Origin: Enterococcus_G camelliae
GTDB lineage: Bacteria > Bacillota > Bacilli > Lactobacillales > Enterococcaceae
Assembly (NCBI RefSeq): GCF_042685105.1
Contig: NZ_JBHUMO010000037.1
Coordinates: 1 to 32,565 of the forward strand
Reading direction: 5' to 3'
Length of the DNA: 32,565 nt
A model generated the notes under the pieces. That model saw nothing but the letters and a program-made list of their open reading frames with translations. It had not been told where the DNA came from and did no database searches. The number at the start of each line of letters is the position of its first letter. Positions within the stretch are counted from its first letter, which is position 1. The position numbers were made by a program, and so were the translations under genes. Of this stretch, positions 1 through 8,927 are shown in pieces.

Positions 1-57
1 TGTAGATACCTCTTTCATACTTATGGTTTTGACGCTTTTAAGTATAACGTATCTACA
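1..57. repeat. 57-nt nested inverted repeat at window edge
   Basis: TGTAGATAC at 1-9 is the exact reverse complement of 49-57, and inside it ATACTTA (17-23) matches 39-45 in inverted orientation, so the segment can fold into one long interrupted hairpin. It lies directly beyond the point where the neighbouring lipoprotein gene breaks off. It may be the tip of an inserted element or a strong palindrome at a contig end. No transposase is visible, so its nature is open. Confidence 0.5.
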
Positions 58-69
58 TGATTTTTTTGT

Positions 70-1206
70 TTATTTCTTTATGCATTTCATTTTACAACTT
101 ACCACTTTTTCTGGATGAGCAAATTTCTTGCTAACAACCACGTAACCACCAACACCTGGTTTCGATACACCATTTACTTTACCATCTTTGCTTTCAATTG
201 CGTATGGTGTAAAAGTTGCTTTAGGATTAGCTGTTTTGGCTTGAACCAATGCCCAGTCAGAGATATGCCATGGTCCAGGAATAATACCTAATTCACCATT
301 AATCATCATTGCGTTAATATCATCATACGTACGAGTACCAAATTGTGAATCAAGTAATCCTTCATCAAATAAATGCTTAACGTATGTTAGTCCTTCTTTT
401 GCTTGTTCCGTATTTGAACCATAAACTAGTTTTCCATCATCACCTTTAAGGTAATTTTTTGGATATGCTCCAAATGAGTTAAAAATAGCTGTTGCAGTAT
501 AACCAGAACTACCATGACTATCAGATGTCAAGTAGTTTGCTAAAGCTAAACCTTGTGTTTTTCCATTACCACCAGCATCTTTTTCTTTAAATGCTTTGGC
601 AGTACTTTCCAATTCATCCAATGTAATTGCATGATTTCCATCTGGATCCAATTTAATTCCTAAATTATCAAGCCAGTCTTGTCTGAACCAAACCAAGTTT
701 GGACCAAAATCATTGGCAGTTCCAGGTAAAGCCATTATTTTTCCATCAATTTTCGCTGAATCAATTTGTACGTTATCAAACGATTTGTAGATATCTTTGA
801 TGTTATCAGATGCGTATTTTTTGTATACATCTGATAAGTCTGCAATTAAATCATTGTTTGCTAATTCAACCATTTCATCATGGCTCACTGCCATAACATC
901 AGGAATATCGCCAGAAGCAATTGCTAAAGATACTTGACGGGTATAATCGTCGCCATTTGCTTCAAACGCACTTTTAATATCAACACCCAATTCTTTTTTG
1001 ATTAATCTGCGATACGCATTATTTGCATAACTATCACCTTTTGGTAACTTAGAGTTCGGTTGTGTTTGTTGACCAACCGTCATAACAATGTTGCCATCCG
1101 CGTCTTTCTTGGTTTCCTTTTTATCGGAACTCCCCCCACACGCAGCTAATAGCAAGGCACTACTTAATACTACTGCTCCGGTTAAAAATTTGTTCATTTT
1201 CCCCAT
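70..1206 (-). pseudogene. Truncated sugar-ABC substrate-binding lipoprotein (LplA/LipO-like)
   Basis: Extracellular solute-binding protein of the large LplA/LipO type, which delivers sugars or oligosaccharides to an ABC importer. Residues 1-23 form a lipoprotein signal peptide with lipobox LAAC, so Cys23 would carry the lipid anchor outside the membrane. The start is supported by AAAGGAG eight bases upstream. At 378 residues it is well short of the roughly 500-550 usual for this type, and similarity stops after HPEKVV. Another reading frame just downstream gives K-L-(stop)-N-E-M-H-K-E-I, which looks like the continuing family sequence, so small indels probably broke the gene before it meets the inverted repeat at the window edge. 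No permease or ATPase genes are next to it here. The family call is firm, the substrate unknown, and the loss of function inferred. Confidence 0.7.
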
Positions 1207-1232
1207 CTGCTTTTCTCCTTTAAGTTATTTAA

Positions 1233-1320
1233 CGTAATCGTTTACGTAAGGGCCAAAAAAATATATTTTCTTCCCCAACGTAACCGATTAGTTTATAAAA
1301 GAAAACACGTAAACGTTTAC
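1233..1320 (-). promoter_or_regulatory. Three LacI-family-type operator sites upstream of the lipoprotein gene
   Basis: A perfect palindrome GTAAACGTTTAC lies at 1309-1320, and related sites CGTAATCGTTTACG (1233-1246) and CGTAACCGATTA (1279-1290) lie between it and the start codon. The pattern matches operators of LacI/GalR-family repressors. It is too short for a good CcpA cre box. No LacI-type regulator gene is in the window. The promoter elements themselves are not clear. Confidence 0.6.
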
Positions 1321-1375
1321 ACTGTGATAATAACATCTCACTTATTTCCTGTCAATAGCTTTTCTATTTTTTATT

Positions 1376-1419
1376 CAAAAAAAGAAAGGGCTTTCTTTTT
1401 CGAAGCAAGGAAAGCTCCC
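1376..1419 (-). terminator. Probable terminator of the mtnU-mtnE operon
   Basis: On the minus strand GGGAGCTTTC can pair with GAAAGCCC across a short loop with a two-base bulge, followed by a T-rich tract (the A-rich run at 1376-1387 on the plus strand). It lies about 60 bp past the mtnE stop. Confidence 0.55.
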
Positions 1420-1479
1420 CTTATTGGACAAATTAGGGATGACTCTCCTCTCTTCACGTTTTTGTCACACCTAGTTCTT

Positions 1480-2646
1480 TCAAGCAAAAAGGTGTAACGT
1501 GCCAATGCGTGCGACTGCTTCAATGAGACGGTCTTCGTCAATGGTTAAGCCCACTCGCACAAACCCTTCTCCTTGTTCACCAAATCCTACACCTGGAGCA
1601 ACCGCAACGGCTACCTTTTCTAATAACAGATCACTAAATTCTTCACTCGTCATCCCTTCTGGCACAGGCATCCAGCAATAAAAAGCCCCGTCTGACGGAT
1701 ACGCTTGCCAGCCAATTTGAGCTGCTGCGGTGACGAAGGCTTGGCGTCGGTTGGCATATTGTGTAGCAATTGCTTGTAACGGCCCTTCTCCACTGGTCAA
1801 GGCTGCGACACCTGCCGCTTGCAATGCTGGAAAAATCCCTACGAATAGATGATCTTGAATCAAATTAATCGCTTCAATTATTTCCGCATTTCCAACCGCA
1901 AAGGCTACACGCCACCCCGCCATATTATACGTTTTTGATAACGTATAGAGCTCTACACCGACATCCTTCGCTCCCTCTGCTTGTAAAAAGCTAACCGGCG
2001 CTTTTTGACCATTTCCTAGTGCCCCATAGGCAAAGTCGTGGACCACCCATAGGTCATTTGCTTTCGCAAAACGAACAGTATCCTCAAAGAACGCCTTCGT
2101 GGCCTGAGCCCCCGTTGGATTATTCGGATAATTTAAGTACAATAATTTCGCTGCTTTTCGTAATTCTGGTGACCACTCTTCATAATTTGGTAGGTAGCCA
2201 TTTTCTGGCTTTAAGGGAATCAGCTCTTGTTTCACATCTGCCAACGCCACCCCAGATAAATAATCCGGATAACCAGGATCTGGAAGAACAATCGTTTCCC
2301 CTGGATTTAGTAATGCTAAGGGTAATTCGACCAATCCAATCTTACTTCCTCCCATTACAGCAATTTCTTTTTCTGGGTCTACTTTTATCCCATATTGTTG
2401 AAAATAAAAATCGGCTGCTGCTTGTTTGTAGGCCTGATTGCCTCGAAATTGCGAATATTTGTGCGTCATAGGATCTTCCAGCGCCTTTTTTGTTGCTTCA
2501 ACAATAAAAGCAGGCGTCGGTTGATCTGGATTTCCTTGTCCTAGATTGATTACATCCGCTCCGGTCGCTATTTTTTTATTCACTTTCGCCACTAGTGAAG
2601 CAAAGAATTGTTTGGGTAATTGATTTAACTTATTTGACATCGTCAT
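1480..2646 (-). CDS. mtnE: Methionine-salvage aminotransferase MtnE (class I, PLP-dependent)
   Basis: PLP aminotransferase of fold type I, 388 residues, closely resembling Bacillus subtilis MtnE (YkrV), which transaminates 2-keto-4-methylthiobutyrate to methionine at the end of the methylthioadenosine salvage pathway. Visible features are INLGQGNPDQPTP near residue 33, the NYPNNPTG motif near 172, the D/Y pair of VVHDFAYG near 201-208, and the PLP lysine in TLSKTYNMAGWR (about Lys238). I start it at MTMSNK because AAAGGAG lies ten bases upstream; an ATG at 2640 is also possible. The upstream extension in the same frame lies inside mtnU. Its start overlaps the mtnU stop by 17 bp, which suggests translational coupling. 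The pair appears to be controlled by the T-box leader upstream. The other mtn genes are not in this window. Other ketoacid substrates cannot be excluded. Confidence 0.85.
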   Translation of the reverse strand: MTMSNKLNQLPKQFFASLVAKVNKKIATGADVINLGQGNPDQPTPAFIVEATKKALEDPMTHKYSQFRGNQAYKQAAADFYFQQYGIKVDPEKEIAVMGGSKIGLVELPLALLNPGETIVLPDPGYPDYLSGVALADVKQELIPLKPENGYLPNYEEWSPELRKAAKLLYLNYPNNPTGAQATKAFFEDTVRFAKANDLWVVHDFAYGALGNGQKAPVSFLQAEGAKDVGVELYTLSKTYNMAGWRVAFAVGNAEIIEAINLIQDHLFVGIFPALQAAGVAALTSGEGPLQAIATQYANRRQAFVTAAAQIGWQAYPSDGAFYCWMPVPEGMTSEEFSDLLLEKVAVAVAPGVGFGEQGEGFVRVGLTIDEDRLIEAVARIGTLHLFA

Positions 2647-3457
2647 TTTTCTTTTCTCCTTTGCAAATTTGTTCATATAAATCTGGGCGTGCATCCCGAA
2701 AAACAGGAATTTCTCCTCTAATAGGGAGCACTTGATCAACATCTAGTTCATATCTTGCAATCATCTCTTGATCATCTAGTTCTAAAAGAATCTCACCCAA
2801 TGGATCGATAACCATCGAATGTCCTGGAAAATGATTGTCTGGATCTACCCCCACACGATTGACGGCAATCACAAAAGCCTGATTTTCAATCGCCCGAGCC
2901 TGCAACAATTTGCGCCATTGTTGCAAGCGTTGGGTAGGCCACTGTGCACTAACCACATAAATTTCCGTTCCCTTTTGCGCAGCTAAGCGATACCATTCTG
3001 GGAAACGTAAATCATAACAAATAAACGGACTAAACGTCGTGTCATTTTTAGTAAAGAAAGCGAGTTGATTGCCTGCAGATAGAAAACGATCTTCCGCCAT
3101 TAAGCCAAACAAATGTGCTTTATCATAAGTTGCTAAGATTGTTCCCTCCTCACTCACCACATACGTCCGATTAAAGAACTGCCCATTTACTTCAACTGCT
3201 ACTGAGCCACCAACAATGGTTACTTGATACGTTCGAGCCAGATGAATCAGCATCTTTTGGGTAGTCTGGCCTTCGTGATCTGCAATCTCTTGTAATCGCA
3301 CCAAATCATACCCTGTATTCCACATCTCGGGTAAAATGACAACTTCTCCTGGTTGCAGTTGTGCTTGATAAAACAGCTGTTCCACACGTCGTTGATTTTG
3401 ATTAGGATTGCCAAAAGTAATGTCCATCTGAAGCAAAACAACTGAAATTTTTCTCAT
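2630..3457 (-). CDS. mtnU: Carbon-nitrogen hydrolase MtnU-like (omega-amidase family)
   Basis: Nitrilase-superfamily amidohydrolase, 275 residues, cytosolic. The Glu-Lys-Cys triad is visible: Glu44 in ILPEMWNTG, Lys113 in YDKAHLFG and Cys147 in FICYDLRFPEW. In B. subtilis the equivalent mtnU (ykrU) sits beside mtnE. The likely role is omega-amidase cleavage of the alpha-ketoglutaramate or similar amide left after glutamine-dependent transamination, which would pull the MtnE reaction forward. The start is the ATG at 3457, preceded by AAAGGAGG. A longer open frame begins at 3604, but its extra 49 codons are T-box antiterminator and terminator sequence. It is the first gene of the two-gene operon. 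The family is certain, and the assignment to salvage rests on the neighbour. Confidence 0.82.
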   Translation of the reverse strand: MRKISVVLLQMDITFGNPNQNQRRVEQLFYQAQLQPGEVVILPEMWNTGYDLVRLQEIADHEGQTTQKMLIHLARTYQVTIVGGSVAVEVNGQFFNRTYVVSEEGTILATYDKAHLFGLMAEDRFLSAGNQLAFFTKNDTTFSPFICYDLRFPEWYRLAAQKGTEIYVVSAQWPTQRLQQWRKLLQARAIENQAFVIAVNRVGVDPDNHFPGHSMVIDPLGEILLELDDQEMIARYELDVDQVLPIRGEIPVFRDARPDLYEQICKGEKKNDDVK

Positions 3458-3514
3458 GTCACGTCCTCCTTTATTCAAAAACTCGTACTTAAAAAAAACA
3501 ATCTCCTTGGTACC

Positions 3515-3760
3515 AAAAAAGCCCTTCTCGTATCTCACGAAAAGGGCGAATGCCGCGGTACCACCTTTATAAACTTTACAGTTATCTCTCATGTTAACGG
3601 ACATTTTCCCGTCGCCTTAGCTTAGATAGTCACTCAACCAAGACACCGCTCCCAGCTCATTTTAAGGTTCTCGCATCTATCTACTTTCACCATCTATAGA
3701 TTCTCTGTAATCTGCTCTTACCTTATCTTCTGTTCATTGCGTTTTCATCATTTTCTAATA
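3515..3760 (-). promoter_or_regulatory. T-box riboswitch leader with terminator
   Basis: The minus strand carries the hallmark T-box antiterminator sequence GGTGGTACCGCG (plus-strand complement around 3554-3566) with an upstream Stem I region holding AGAGA and GGTGAAAG motifs. Downstream is a terminator: GCCCTTTTCGT pairs with ACGAGAAGGGC (plus 3521-3547), then six T. Uncharged tRNA would stabilise the antiterminator and switch on mtnU-mtnE. An AUG occurs at 3660-3658 near the expected specifier region, which would fit methionine. CUU and UUA triplets lie within a few bases, so the specificity is not settled by eye. Confidence 0.9.
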
Positions 3761-3766
3761 AATACA

Positions 3767-3795
3767 AGTTTACGCAATCTTCCGATATCTGTCAA
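3767..3795 (-). promoter_or_regulatory. Promoter of the T-box leader
   Basis: On the minus strand a perfect -35 TTGACA (plus 3790-3795) is followed after 17 bp by a -10 TAAACT (plus 3767-3772). This puts the transcript start near 3760, just ahead of Stem I. Confidence 0.7.
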
Positions 3796-3846
3796 TGTTC
3801 TTTGCTCCATCGGTCGTAGTCTCTGGCGATTTCTTCAAAGGATTCA

Positions 3847-4874
3847 CTAATCAATCAACGAGGTTTCTTTTACTGCGGCGATTGTTTTCGTTCCAGCTAA
3901 TTGCATTGTAATTGCTAGTTCTTTGTTCAAGTGTTCAAAGACAGATGTTACACCGGCTGCACCACCCAAGTACAATCCATAAATAATTGGCCGACCAATA
4001 GCCACTATATCAGCACCACATGCTAGAGCTTTGAAGACATGTTCCCCCCGACGAATACCCGAGTCAAAAATAACTGGCACCCGTTTTCGCACAACTTGAG
4101 CAATTTGTGGTAGCACATCGAACGAAGCTGGTCCACCATCTAGTTGCCGTCCACCATGATTGGATACCCAAATACCATCTGCTCCAAATTGAATGGCTGT
4201 TTCTGCATCCTCCTGTGATTAAATTCCCTTAACAATCACAGGTAGACCAGACATTGCTTTAATCTTTTGAATATCTTCTGGAACAATTCCTTGCTTCGCT
4301 GCCGCATAAATTTCCGAAATCCGTTTTCCTTGTCCTTGGCCACTTCCCGATACCCACCTAAAGTGGAATCAACGGTTAATATAATAGCTTTCGCACCTGA
4401 TTGAACAGCTTTATTAAGTAAAAACTGATTGAATTCATCATCTTTGCTCATATATAATTGGAAGAATTGTGGCGCATCTGGCACCGCTGCTGCTGCATCT
4501 TCAATTTTTGTGTTTGCATAAGTACTAATCGAAAAAATTGATCCTGCTTTGGCAACACCAATCGCCGTGTCTACCTCTCCTTTCACATGAGCAAGTCCTT
4601 GAGCGGCAGATGGGGCTTGAATAATAGGCGTTGCCAAAGGAATACCGAATAATTCTGTTGACAAATCTGCATGATCAATTCCTTGTAACACACGAGGAAC
4701 AATTTTTTTCTTGAAGAATGCTTGGGTGTTCTCACGAAGAGGCCATTCCTCTTCAGAACCTCCACGAATATAACCAAACGCTCCTTTGTCTATGCCTTCT
4801 TTCACTTTTGTTTCTAATGATGAAAGATTGACAATTTCTAGTGGCTGTTCTTCTTTGCTAGTTATATAATCCAT
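3847..4874 (-). pseudogene. Decayed lactate-oxidase-like FMN alpha-hydroxy-acid oxidase gene
   Basis: The conceptual product resembles L-lactate oxidase and related FMN-dependent alpha-hydroxy-acid oxidases (TIM barrel), which oxidise L-lactate to pyruvate with H2O2 formation. The N-terminal part starts at MDYITSKEEQ (4874) and includes the APSAAQGLAH and FQLYMSKDD regions. The reading frame is lost near 4350, where about 20 family residues after the LTVDSTLGG region appear deleted. It resumes in another frame with SGQGQGKRISEIYAAAKQG. A second lesion at about 4219 turns KGIQ into KGI-stop, probably CAA to TAA. The C-terminal part is intact, with FDSGIRRGEHV (FMN phosphate and active-site Arg region) and GADIVAIGRP. 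With two independent lesions, a functional enzyme is very unlikely. Confidence 0.85.
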
Positions 4875-4953
4875 ATTTGCGACACTCCCCTTCGTTGTTT
4901 TTTACAGTGCCATCATACAACGCTTATAAAAAGTAAGCAAATAATTGTACTCG

Positions 4954-4993
4954 AAAAAAATCTAGGCTGCTAGCCATCACTGCGCCTAGATTT
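4954..4993 (-). terminator. Terminator of the treP-treA operon
   Basis: AAATCTAGGC (4958-4967) pairs with GCCTAGATTT (4984-4993). On the minus strand the stem is followed by a run of T, directly after the treA stop. Confidence 0.75.
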
Positions 4994-5001
4994 CCTTCTC
5001 T

Positions 5002-6627
5002 CTATTCTTGTTTGTACAAAATCGCCACCGTATGGTACGGCTCAAGTGTCAGCTGTTTTTTGATGGCGATTTTCTTATTACTAAGTAACACCTGCCCATT
5101 CAAGCAATCGTTTGGTACCGTAATTTGAGCGGAACTTGGCGACAAATTATTTACTACCAACAAACGTTCCTGACCGAGCTTTCGAATAAACGCCATGAGT
5201 TGATCATGGTCTTTTTCATAACCTTCATAGCTACCTTCTGCTATGATTGGATAGGCTTTACGTAGTCGAATTAACTGCTGATAAAAAGAAAAGATTTGTG
5301 GATTCGCTAGCTCTTTCTCAACGGAAATATGCTGGTAGTCACCTGGTTTCAGCCAAGGTGTTCCGGTAGTAAAGCCACCATTATCCGTTGCTTGCCACTG
5401 CATAGGAATACGCGCATTATCACGAGATTTACTTTGTACAATAGCCAAAGCTTCACTAGGCGAGTTGCCCTCCTGAAGTAACATTTGATACGCATTTTTC
5501 GTTTCCACATCGTCAAAGAAATCAATCGTTGCATAGGTAGGATTTAGCATACCAATCTCTTCTCCCATATAGATAAATGGCGTCCCCCGATTCAAGTGAA
5601 TGATTGCGGCTAAAACTTGCGCACCCGCGACCCGATCCTTTTGCCAATCAACAAACCGGTTCAATGCGCGAGGTTGGTCATGATTATTCCAGAATAACGC
5701 ATTCCATCCGCCCTGATCACTCATTTTTTCGCCCCATTCGTGAAGAATTGCGGTTAATTGATGGAAGTCAAACATGCTTTTTGTCCATTTGTTTCCTTCA
5801 GCATAATCCACTTTCAAATGATGAAAATTGAAAATCATGGATAGCTCTTCACGACTCTCTTGGGTATACAACACGCCATTTTCAATGGTGGTTGAACTCA
5901 TTTCCCCAACTGTGACAACCGTCTCATGCTTACCAAAACTTGCTCGGTTCAGCTCATGAATGTATTCATGCGCAATTGGTCGATCGGTATATTCGGCTTT
6001 GCCAATACCATCTGCCGCATCTTTTAACTGTGCGTCTTTGCCGATGACGTTGATGACATCAAATCGTAGCCCCTCTACACCTTTGTCTAACCAAAAATCC
6101 AATACTTGCTGCAATTCTTTGCGCACAGCTGGATTACGCCAATTCAAATCGGCTTGCGTCACATCATACAGATGGAGGTACCATTTGCCCGTTTGGCCAA
6201 ATGGTGCCCAAGCACTCCCCCCAAACTTTGATTGCCAGTTTGTTGGTTCCTCCCTTAGAATAAAGTAATCTTGGTATTTTTTTTCTCCTGCTAAGGCTCG
6301 TTGAAACCATTCGTGTTCGATTGAGACATGATTAAACACCATATCCAACATAATCCCAATCCCAAAAGTTTTCGCCTGTGCAACCAGTTTTTCAAAAGTT
6401 GCCATCGTCCCAAATCGTGGATCAATCGCCAGATAATCTGATACATCGTAGCCATTGTCTTTTTGCGGACTTGGGTAGATGGGACTTAACCAAAGCATAT
6501 CCACACCCAATTCTGCCAAGTAGGGTAATTTTTTAATTATTCCTGCTAAATCTCCAATACCGTCACCATTCTCATCATAAAACGACTTCGGGTAAATTTG
6601 ATACACTACTTTTTGTTTAAAAGACAT
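5002..6627 (-). CDS. treA: Trehalose-6-phosphate hydrolase TreA (GH13)
   Basis: Cytosolic GH13 alpha-glucosidase of 541 residues, hydrolysing trehalose 6-phosphate to glucose and glucose 6-phosphate. The GH13 regions are in order: DMVFNH near 95-100, the nucleophile Asp190 in GLRFDVINV, the acid/base Glu242 in TVGEMSST, and Asp317 in NNHDQPR. The GEMSSTTIENGVLYT and FNFHHLKVDY segments match trehalose-6-phosphate hydrolases rather than oligo-1,6-glucosidases. The start at MSFKQK has a GGAG seven bases upstream. It lies 23 bp downstream of treP, in the same operon, and divergent from the regulator treR. Length is typical. The alternative, an isomaltose-type glucosidase, is made unlikely by the treP/treR context. 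Confidence 0.88.
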   Translation of the reverse strand: MSFKQKVVYQIYPKSFYDENGDGIGDLAGIIKKLPYLAELGVDMLWLSPIYPSPQKDNGYDVSDYLAIDPRFGTMATFEKLVAQAKTFGIGIMLDMVFNHVSIEHEWFQRALAGEKKYQDYFILREEPTNWQSKFGGSAWAPFGQTGKWYLHLYDVTQADLNWRNPAVRKELQQVLDFWLDKGVEGLRFDVINVIGKDAQLKDAADGIGKAEYTDRPIAHEYIHELNRASFGKHETVVTVGEMSSTTIENGVLYTQESREELSMIFNFHHLKVDYAEGNKWTKSMFDFHQLTAILHEWGEKMSDQGGWNALFWNNHDQPRALNRFVDWQKDRVAGAQVLAAIIHLNRGTPFIYMGEEIGMLNPTYATIDFFDDVETKNAYQMLLQEGNSPSEALAIVQSKSRDNARIPMQWQATDNGGFTTGTPWLKPGDYQHISVEKELANPQIFSFYQQLIRLRKAYPIIAEGSYEGYEKDHDQLMAFIRKLGQERLLVVNNLSPSSAQITVPNDCLNGQVLLSNKKIAIKKQLTLEPYHTVAILYKQE

Positions 6628-6650
6628 ATGAAAACTCCATTCTCTATTGA

Positions 6651-8618
6651 TTATTCCCGAGACTGCACACGCATGATTGCTTGCTTAATTGTCACCTCAC
6701 CCGTTTCCATCAACGGATCGACTTGATAATCACCAGAGTTGGTTATGATTACCGGTGTTTGCGTCGGATAGCCGGCTTTTTGAATGGCGGCTATATCAAA
6801 TGCCAACAGTTTTTGACCACGTGTAACCGAATCGCCTTGTTTTACAAAAGCCGTAAAGTGTTCTCCGTTTAGTTGGACAGTATCCATACCCACATGAATC
6901 AATAATTCAACACCTTGTTCGTCAATCAGGCCAACCGCATGCTTACTTGGGAACAGCAAGCTAATTGTACCTGACATTGGGGCATACACAGCGCCTTCAC
7001 TTGGCTCAATCACCATCCCTTGTCCCATTGTTCCTTGAGAAAAGACCGGATCCACCGCATGACTTAGTGGAAAGAGTTTTCCATTTAACGGTGCATAAAT
7101 TTCTTCATTTACTAAATTCGCAGAATCAGTCGTTGTTGCTGATTCAACTAAAGTTGGGTCTATTGGGGAAATAGCCTCACCAACTCGGTCAATTTTATTA
7201 AATAACCCTATTCTTCGAAAGACTAACGTCAAGAGGAATGGAACGACAATCGCAATCAACATGCCAATAAAGAAAATCAAGTAGTATTTAGGCATAATTG
7301 CTAAAATTCCTGGTAAACCACCTACACCAATCGAGAGTGCCCGCACACCGAACAATGTCACAAACATCCCAGCCAAGCCGCTACCAATCATCGCCGCTAC
7401 AAATGGGTACATATATTTTAGATTAATCCCAAACATCGCTGGTTCAGTGACTCCCAACCATGCGGAAATGACTGAAGGTATCGAAACTTGTTCTTCTTTT
7501 TCATTTCCTCGATGAGCAAAAACAATAGCCAGAACCGCAGCTCCTTGAGCGATATTGGATAAACAAATCATCGGCCATAAATTGGTCGATTTAAAATCCG
7601 CAATTAATTGAGAGTCAATCGCTAATGTTGTGTGATGCAATCCGGTAATGACTAATGGTGCGTATAACGCCCCAAAAACAGCCCCAAACAACCAATTAAC
7701 TGATGAAGTTAGCCCCGCATTCACGACTGTTGAAATGGCTGAGCCAATATGCCAGCCAATGGGTCCCAAAATCAAATGTGCAGCCAAGATAGTTGGAATC
7801 AAAGAGAAGAATGGGACAAAAATCATCGAGACCGCTTCAGGGATATGCTTTCTAAAAAAACGTTCCAAATACACTAGTAGAAATCCAGCCAACATAGCAG
7901 GAATCACTTGTGCTTGGTAGCCAATTTTTTCCATCGTGAAAAAGCCAAAGTCCCATGTCCAACTCTTCGCTATTTCAGCAGCAGTCGTACTATTCACTGC
8001 ATAGGCATTCAGTAACTGCGGCGAAACCAAGGTTATCCCTAAGACAATTCCTAAGATTTCAGTTGTCCGCATCTTACGAGTAATGCTCCAAGTGATGCCA
8101 ACGGGTAGAAAATGGAAAATGGCTTCCCCAGGCAACCACAAAAAGCTATTCACACCATTCCAAAAGACGGAGGACTCTGTAATTGTTTTACCTCCAAGCC
8201 ACCCCATCGGTACCGCCTCTAACACATTTCGAAATCCTAAAATTAATCCCCCTACAATAATGGCAGGTAATAATGGCGTGAATATTTCCGCTAGTACCGT
8301 CACTGCACGTTGGAGCAAGTTTTGATTTTGCTTGGCAACCGCCTTTACATTTTCTTTGCTTCCTCCTTCAATATCTGCTAACTGAACAAACTCCTGATAA
8401 AAAGAAGGGACTTCATTTCCAATAATCACTTGAAATTGACCAGCATTCGTGAAAATACCGCGTACAGTATCCAATTCCTCAATAGCTGATTCCTTTGCTT
8501 TTTTTGGATCATTTAACACAAAACGCATTCTGGTTGCACAATGAGTCACCGCAGCAATATTTTCTTTTCCACCAACAAGTTCAATTAATGCCTTTGCATC
8601 TTTTTCAAATTTTCCCAT
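6651..8618 (-). CDS. treP: Trehalose-specific PTS transporter EIIBCA
   Basis: Membrane PTS permease of 655 residues that imports trehalose and phosphorylates it to trehalose 6-phosphate for TreA. The domains are EIIB at about 1-90 with phospho-Cys27 in AVTHCATRMRF, a multi-span EIIC at about 105-480 with GITWSITRKM and LGVTEPAMFG, and a C-terminal glucose-type EIIA at about 515-655 with His560 (SKHAVGLI) and phospho-His575 (ELLIHVGMDTV). B. subtilis TreP lacks a fused EIIA, so this version is self-sufficient down to HPr. The start MGKFEKD is chosen because GAAAGGAG precedes it; a longer frame to 8666 crosses the operator. Specificity for trehalose comes from the neighbours treA and treR. A sucrose-type EIIBCA is the main alternative by sequence alone. 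Confidence 0.87.
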   Translation of the reverse strand: MGKFEKDAKALIELVGGKENIAAVTHCATRMRFVLNDPKKAKESAIEELDTVRGIFTNAGQFQVIIGNEVPSFYQEFVQLADIEGGSKENVKAVAKQNQNLLQRAVTVLAEIFTPLLPAIIVGGLILGFRNVLEAVPMGWLGGKTITESSVFWNGVNSFLWLPGEAIFHFLPVGITWSITRKMRTTEILGIVLGITLVSPQLLNAYAVNSTTAAEIAKSWTWDFGFFTMEKIGYQAQVIPAMLAGFLLVYLERFFRKHIPEAVSMIFVPFFSLIPTILAAHLILGPIGWHIGSAISTVVNAGLTSSVNWLFGAVFGALYAPLVITGLHHTTLAIDSQLIADFKSTNLWPMICLSNIAQGAAVLAIVFAHRGNEKEEQVSIPSVISAWLGVTEPAMFGINLKYMYPFVAAMIGSGLAGMFVTLFGVRALSIGVGGLPGILAIMPKYYLIFFIGMLIAIVVPFLLTLVFRRIGLFNKIDRVGEAISPIDPTLVESATTTDSANLVNEEIYAPLNGKLFPLSHAVDPVFSQGTMGQGMVIEPSEGAVYAPMSGTISLLFPSKHAVGLIDEQGVELLIHVGMDTVQLNGEHFTAFVKQGDSVTRGQKLLAFDIAAIQKAGYPTQTPVIITNSGDYQVDPLMETGEVTIKQAIMRVQSRE

Positions 8619-8634
8619 TGCTCTTTCTCCTTTC

Positions 8635-8702
8635 ACTTGTAGGTACAAGTTTGATATCTTTATCATACTGGGTAATCACTCGATTGTAAAACGGTTACAA
8701 TT
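8635..8702 (-). promoter_or_regulatory. treP promoter with TreR-type operator and weak cre-like site
   Basis: On the minus strand -35 TTTACA (plus 8685-8690) and -10 TATGAT (plus 8662-8667) are separated by 17 bp. Downstream is the palindrome ACTTGTAGGTACAAGT (8635-8650), similar to the TreR operator of B. subtilis. An imperfect palindrome with TGTAA and TTACA arms overlaps the -35 and resembles a catabolite-repression cre box, but its spacing is off by one base. Confidence 0.7.
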
Positions 8703-8862
8703 TTGTTTTTTTCTTGAAAATGAAAAAATGATGAACGTTCTTTTTTCATCATTCTCTTATTGATGAAATAAGTGTCTTTTTTCTCCGGACGTGTATGCTT
8801 TGTACCAGTCAGCCATTGTCCAAATCAATTGAAAAATTAATTTTTTCTCATAAAACGTTTTC

Positions 8863-8915
8863 TTGTCAAAATTCTTTGTTTCCTCTATACTTGTTTTAAC
8901 AAATACGTACAAGTT
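8863..8915 (+). promoter_or_regulatory. treR promoter and operator half-sites
   Basis: TTGTCA (8863-8868) and TATACT (8886-8891) are spaced by 17 bp. Immediately downstream, ACTTGTTTTAACAAATACGTACAAGT carries ACTTGT and TACAAGT arms like the operator in front of treP. TreR therefore probably represses both its own gene and treP. Confidence 0.65.
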
Positions 8916-8927
8916 GGAGTGGTCGCT

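Noticed and set aside
2019..2471. 150-codon plus-strand open frame opposite mtnE
   Set aside because: It lies entirely within the well-supported mtnE gene on the other strand, with no protein-like pattern or ribosome site.
3458..3604. 49-codon N-terminal extension of the mtnU frame
   Set aside because: It is read from the T-box antiterminator and terminator; the ATG at 3457 has the good ribosome site and matches the family start.
8849..8866. Second CcpA cre site in the treR promoter region
   Set aside because: AAAACGTTTT is palindromic but the flanking TG/CA pairs of the cre consensus are missing.
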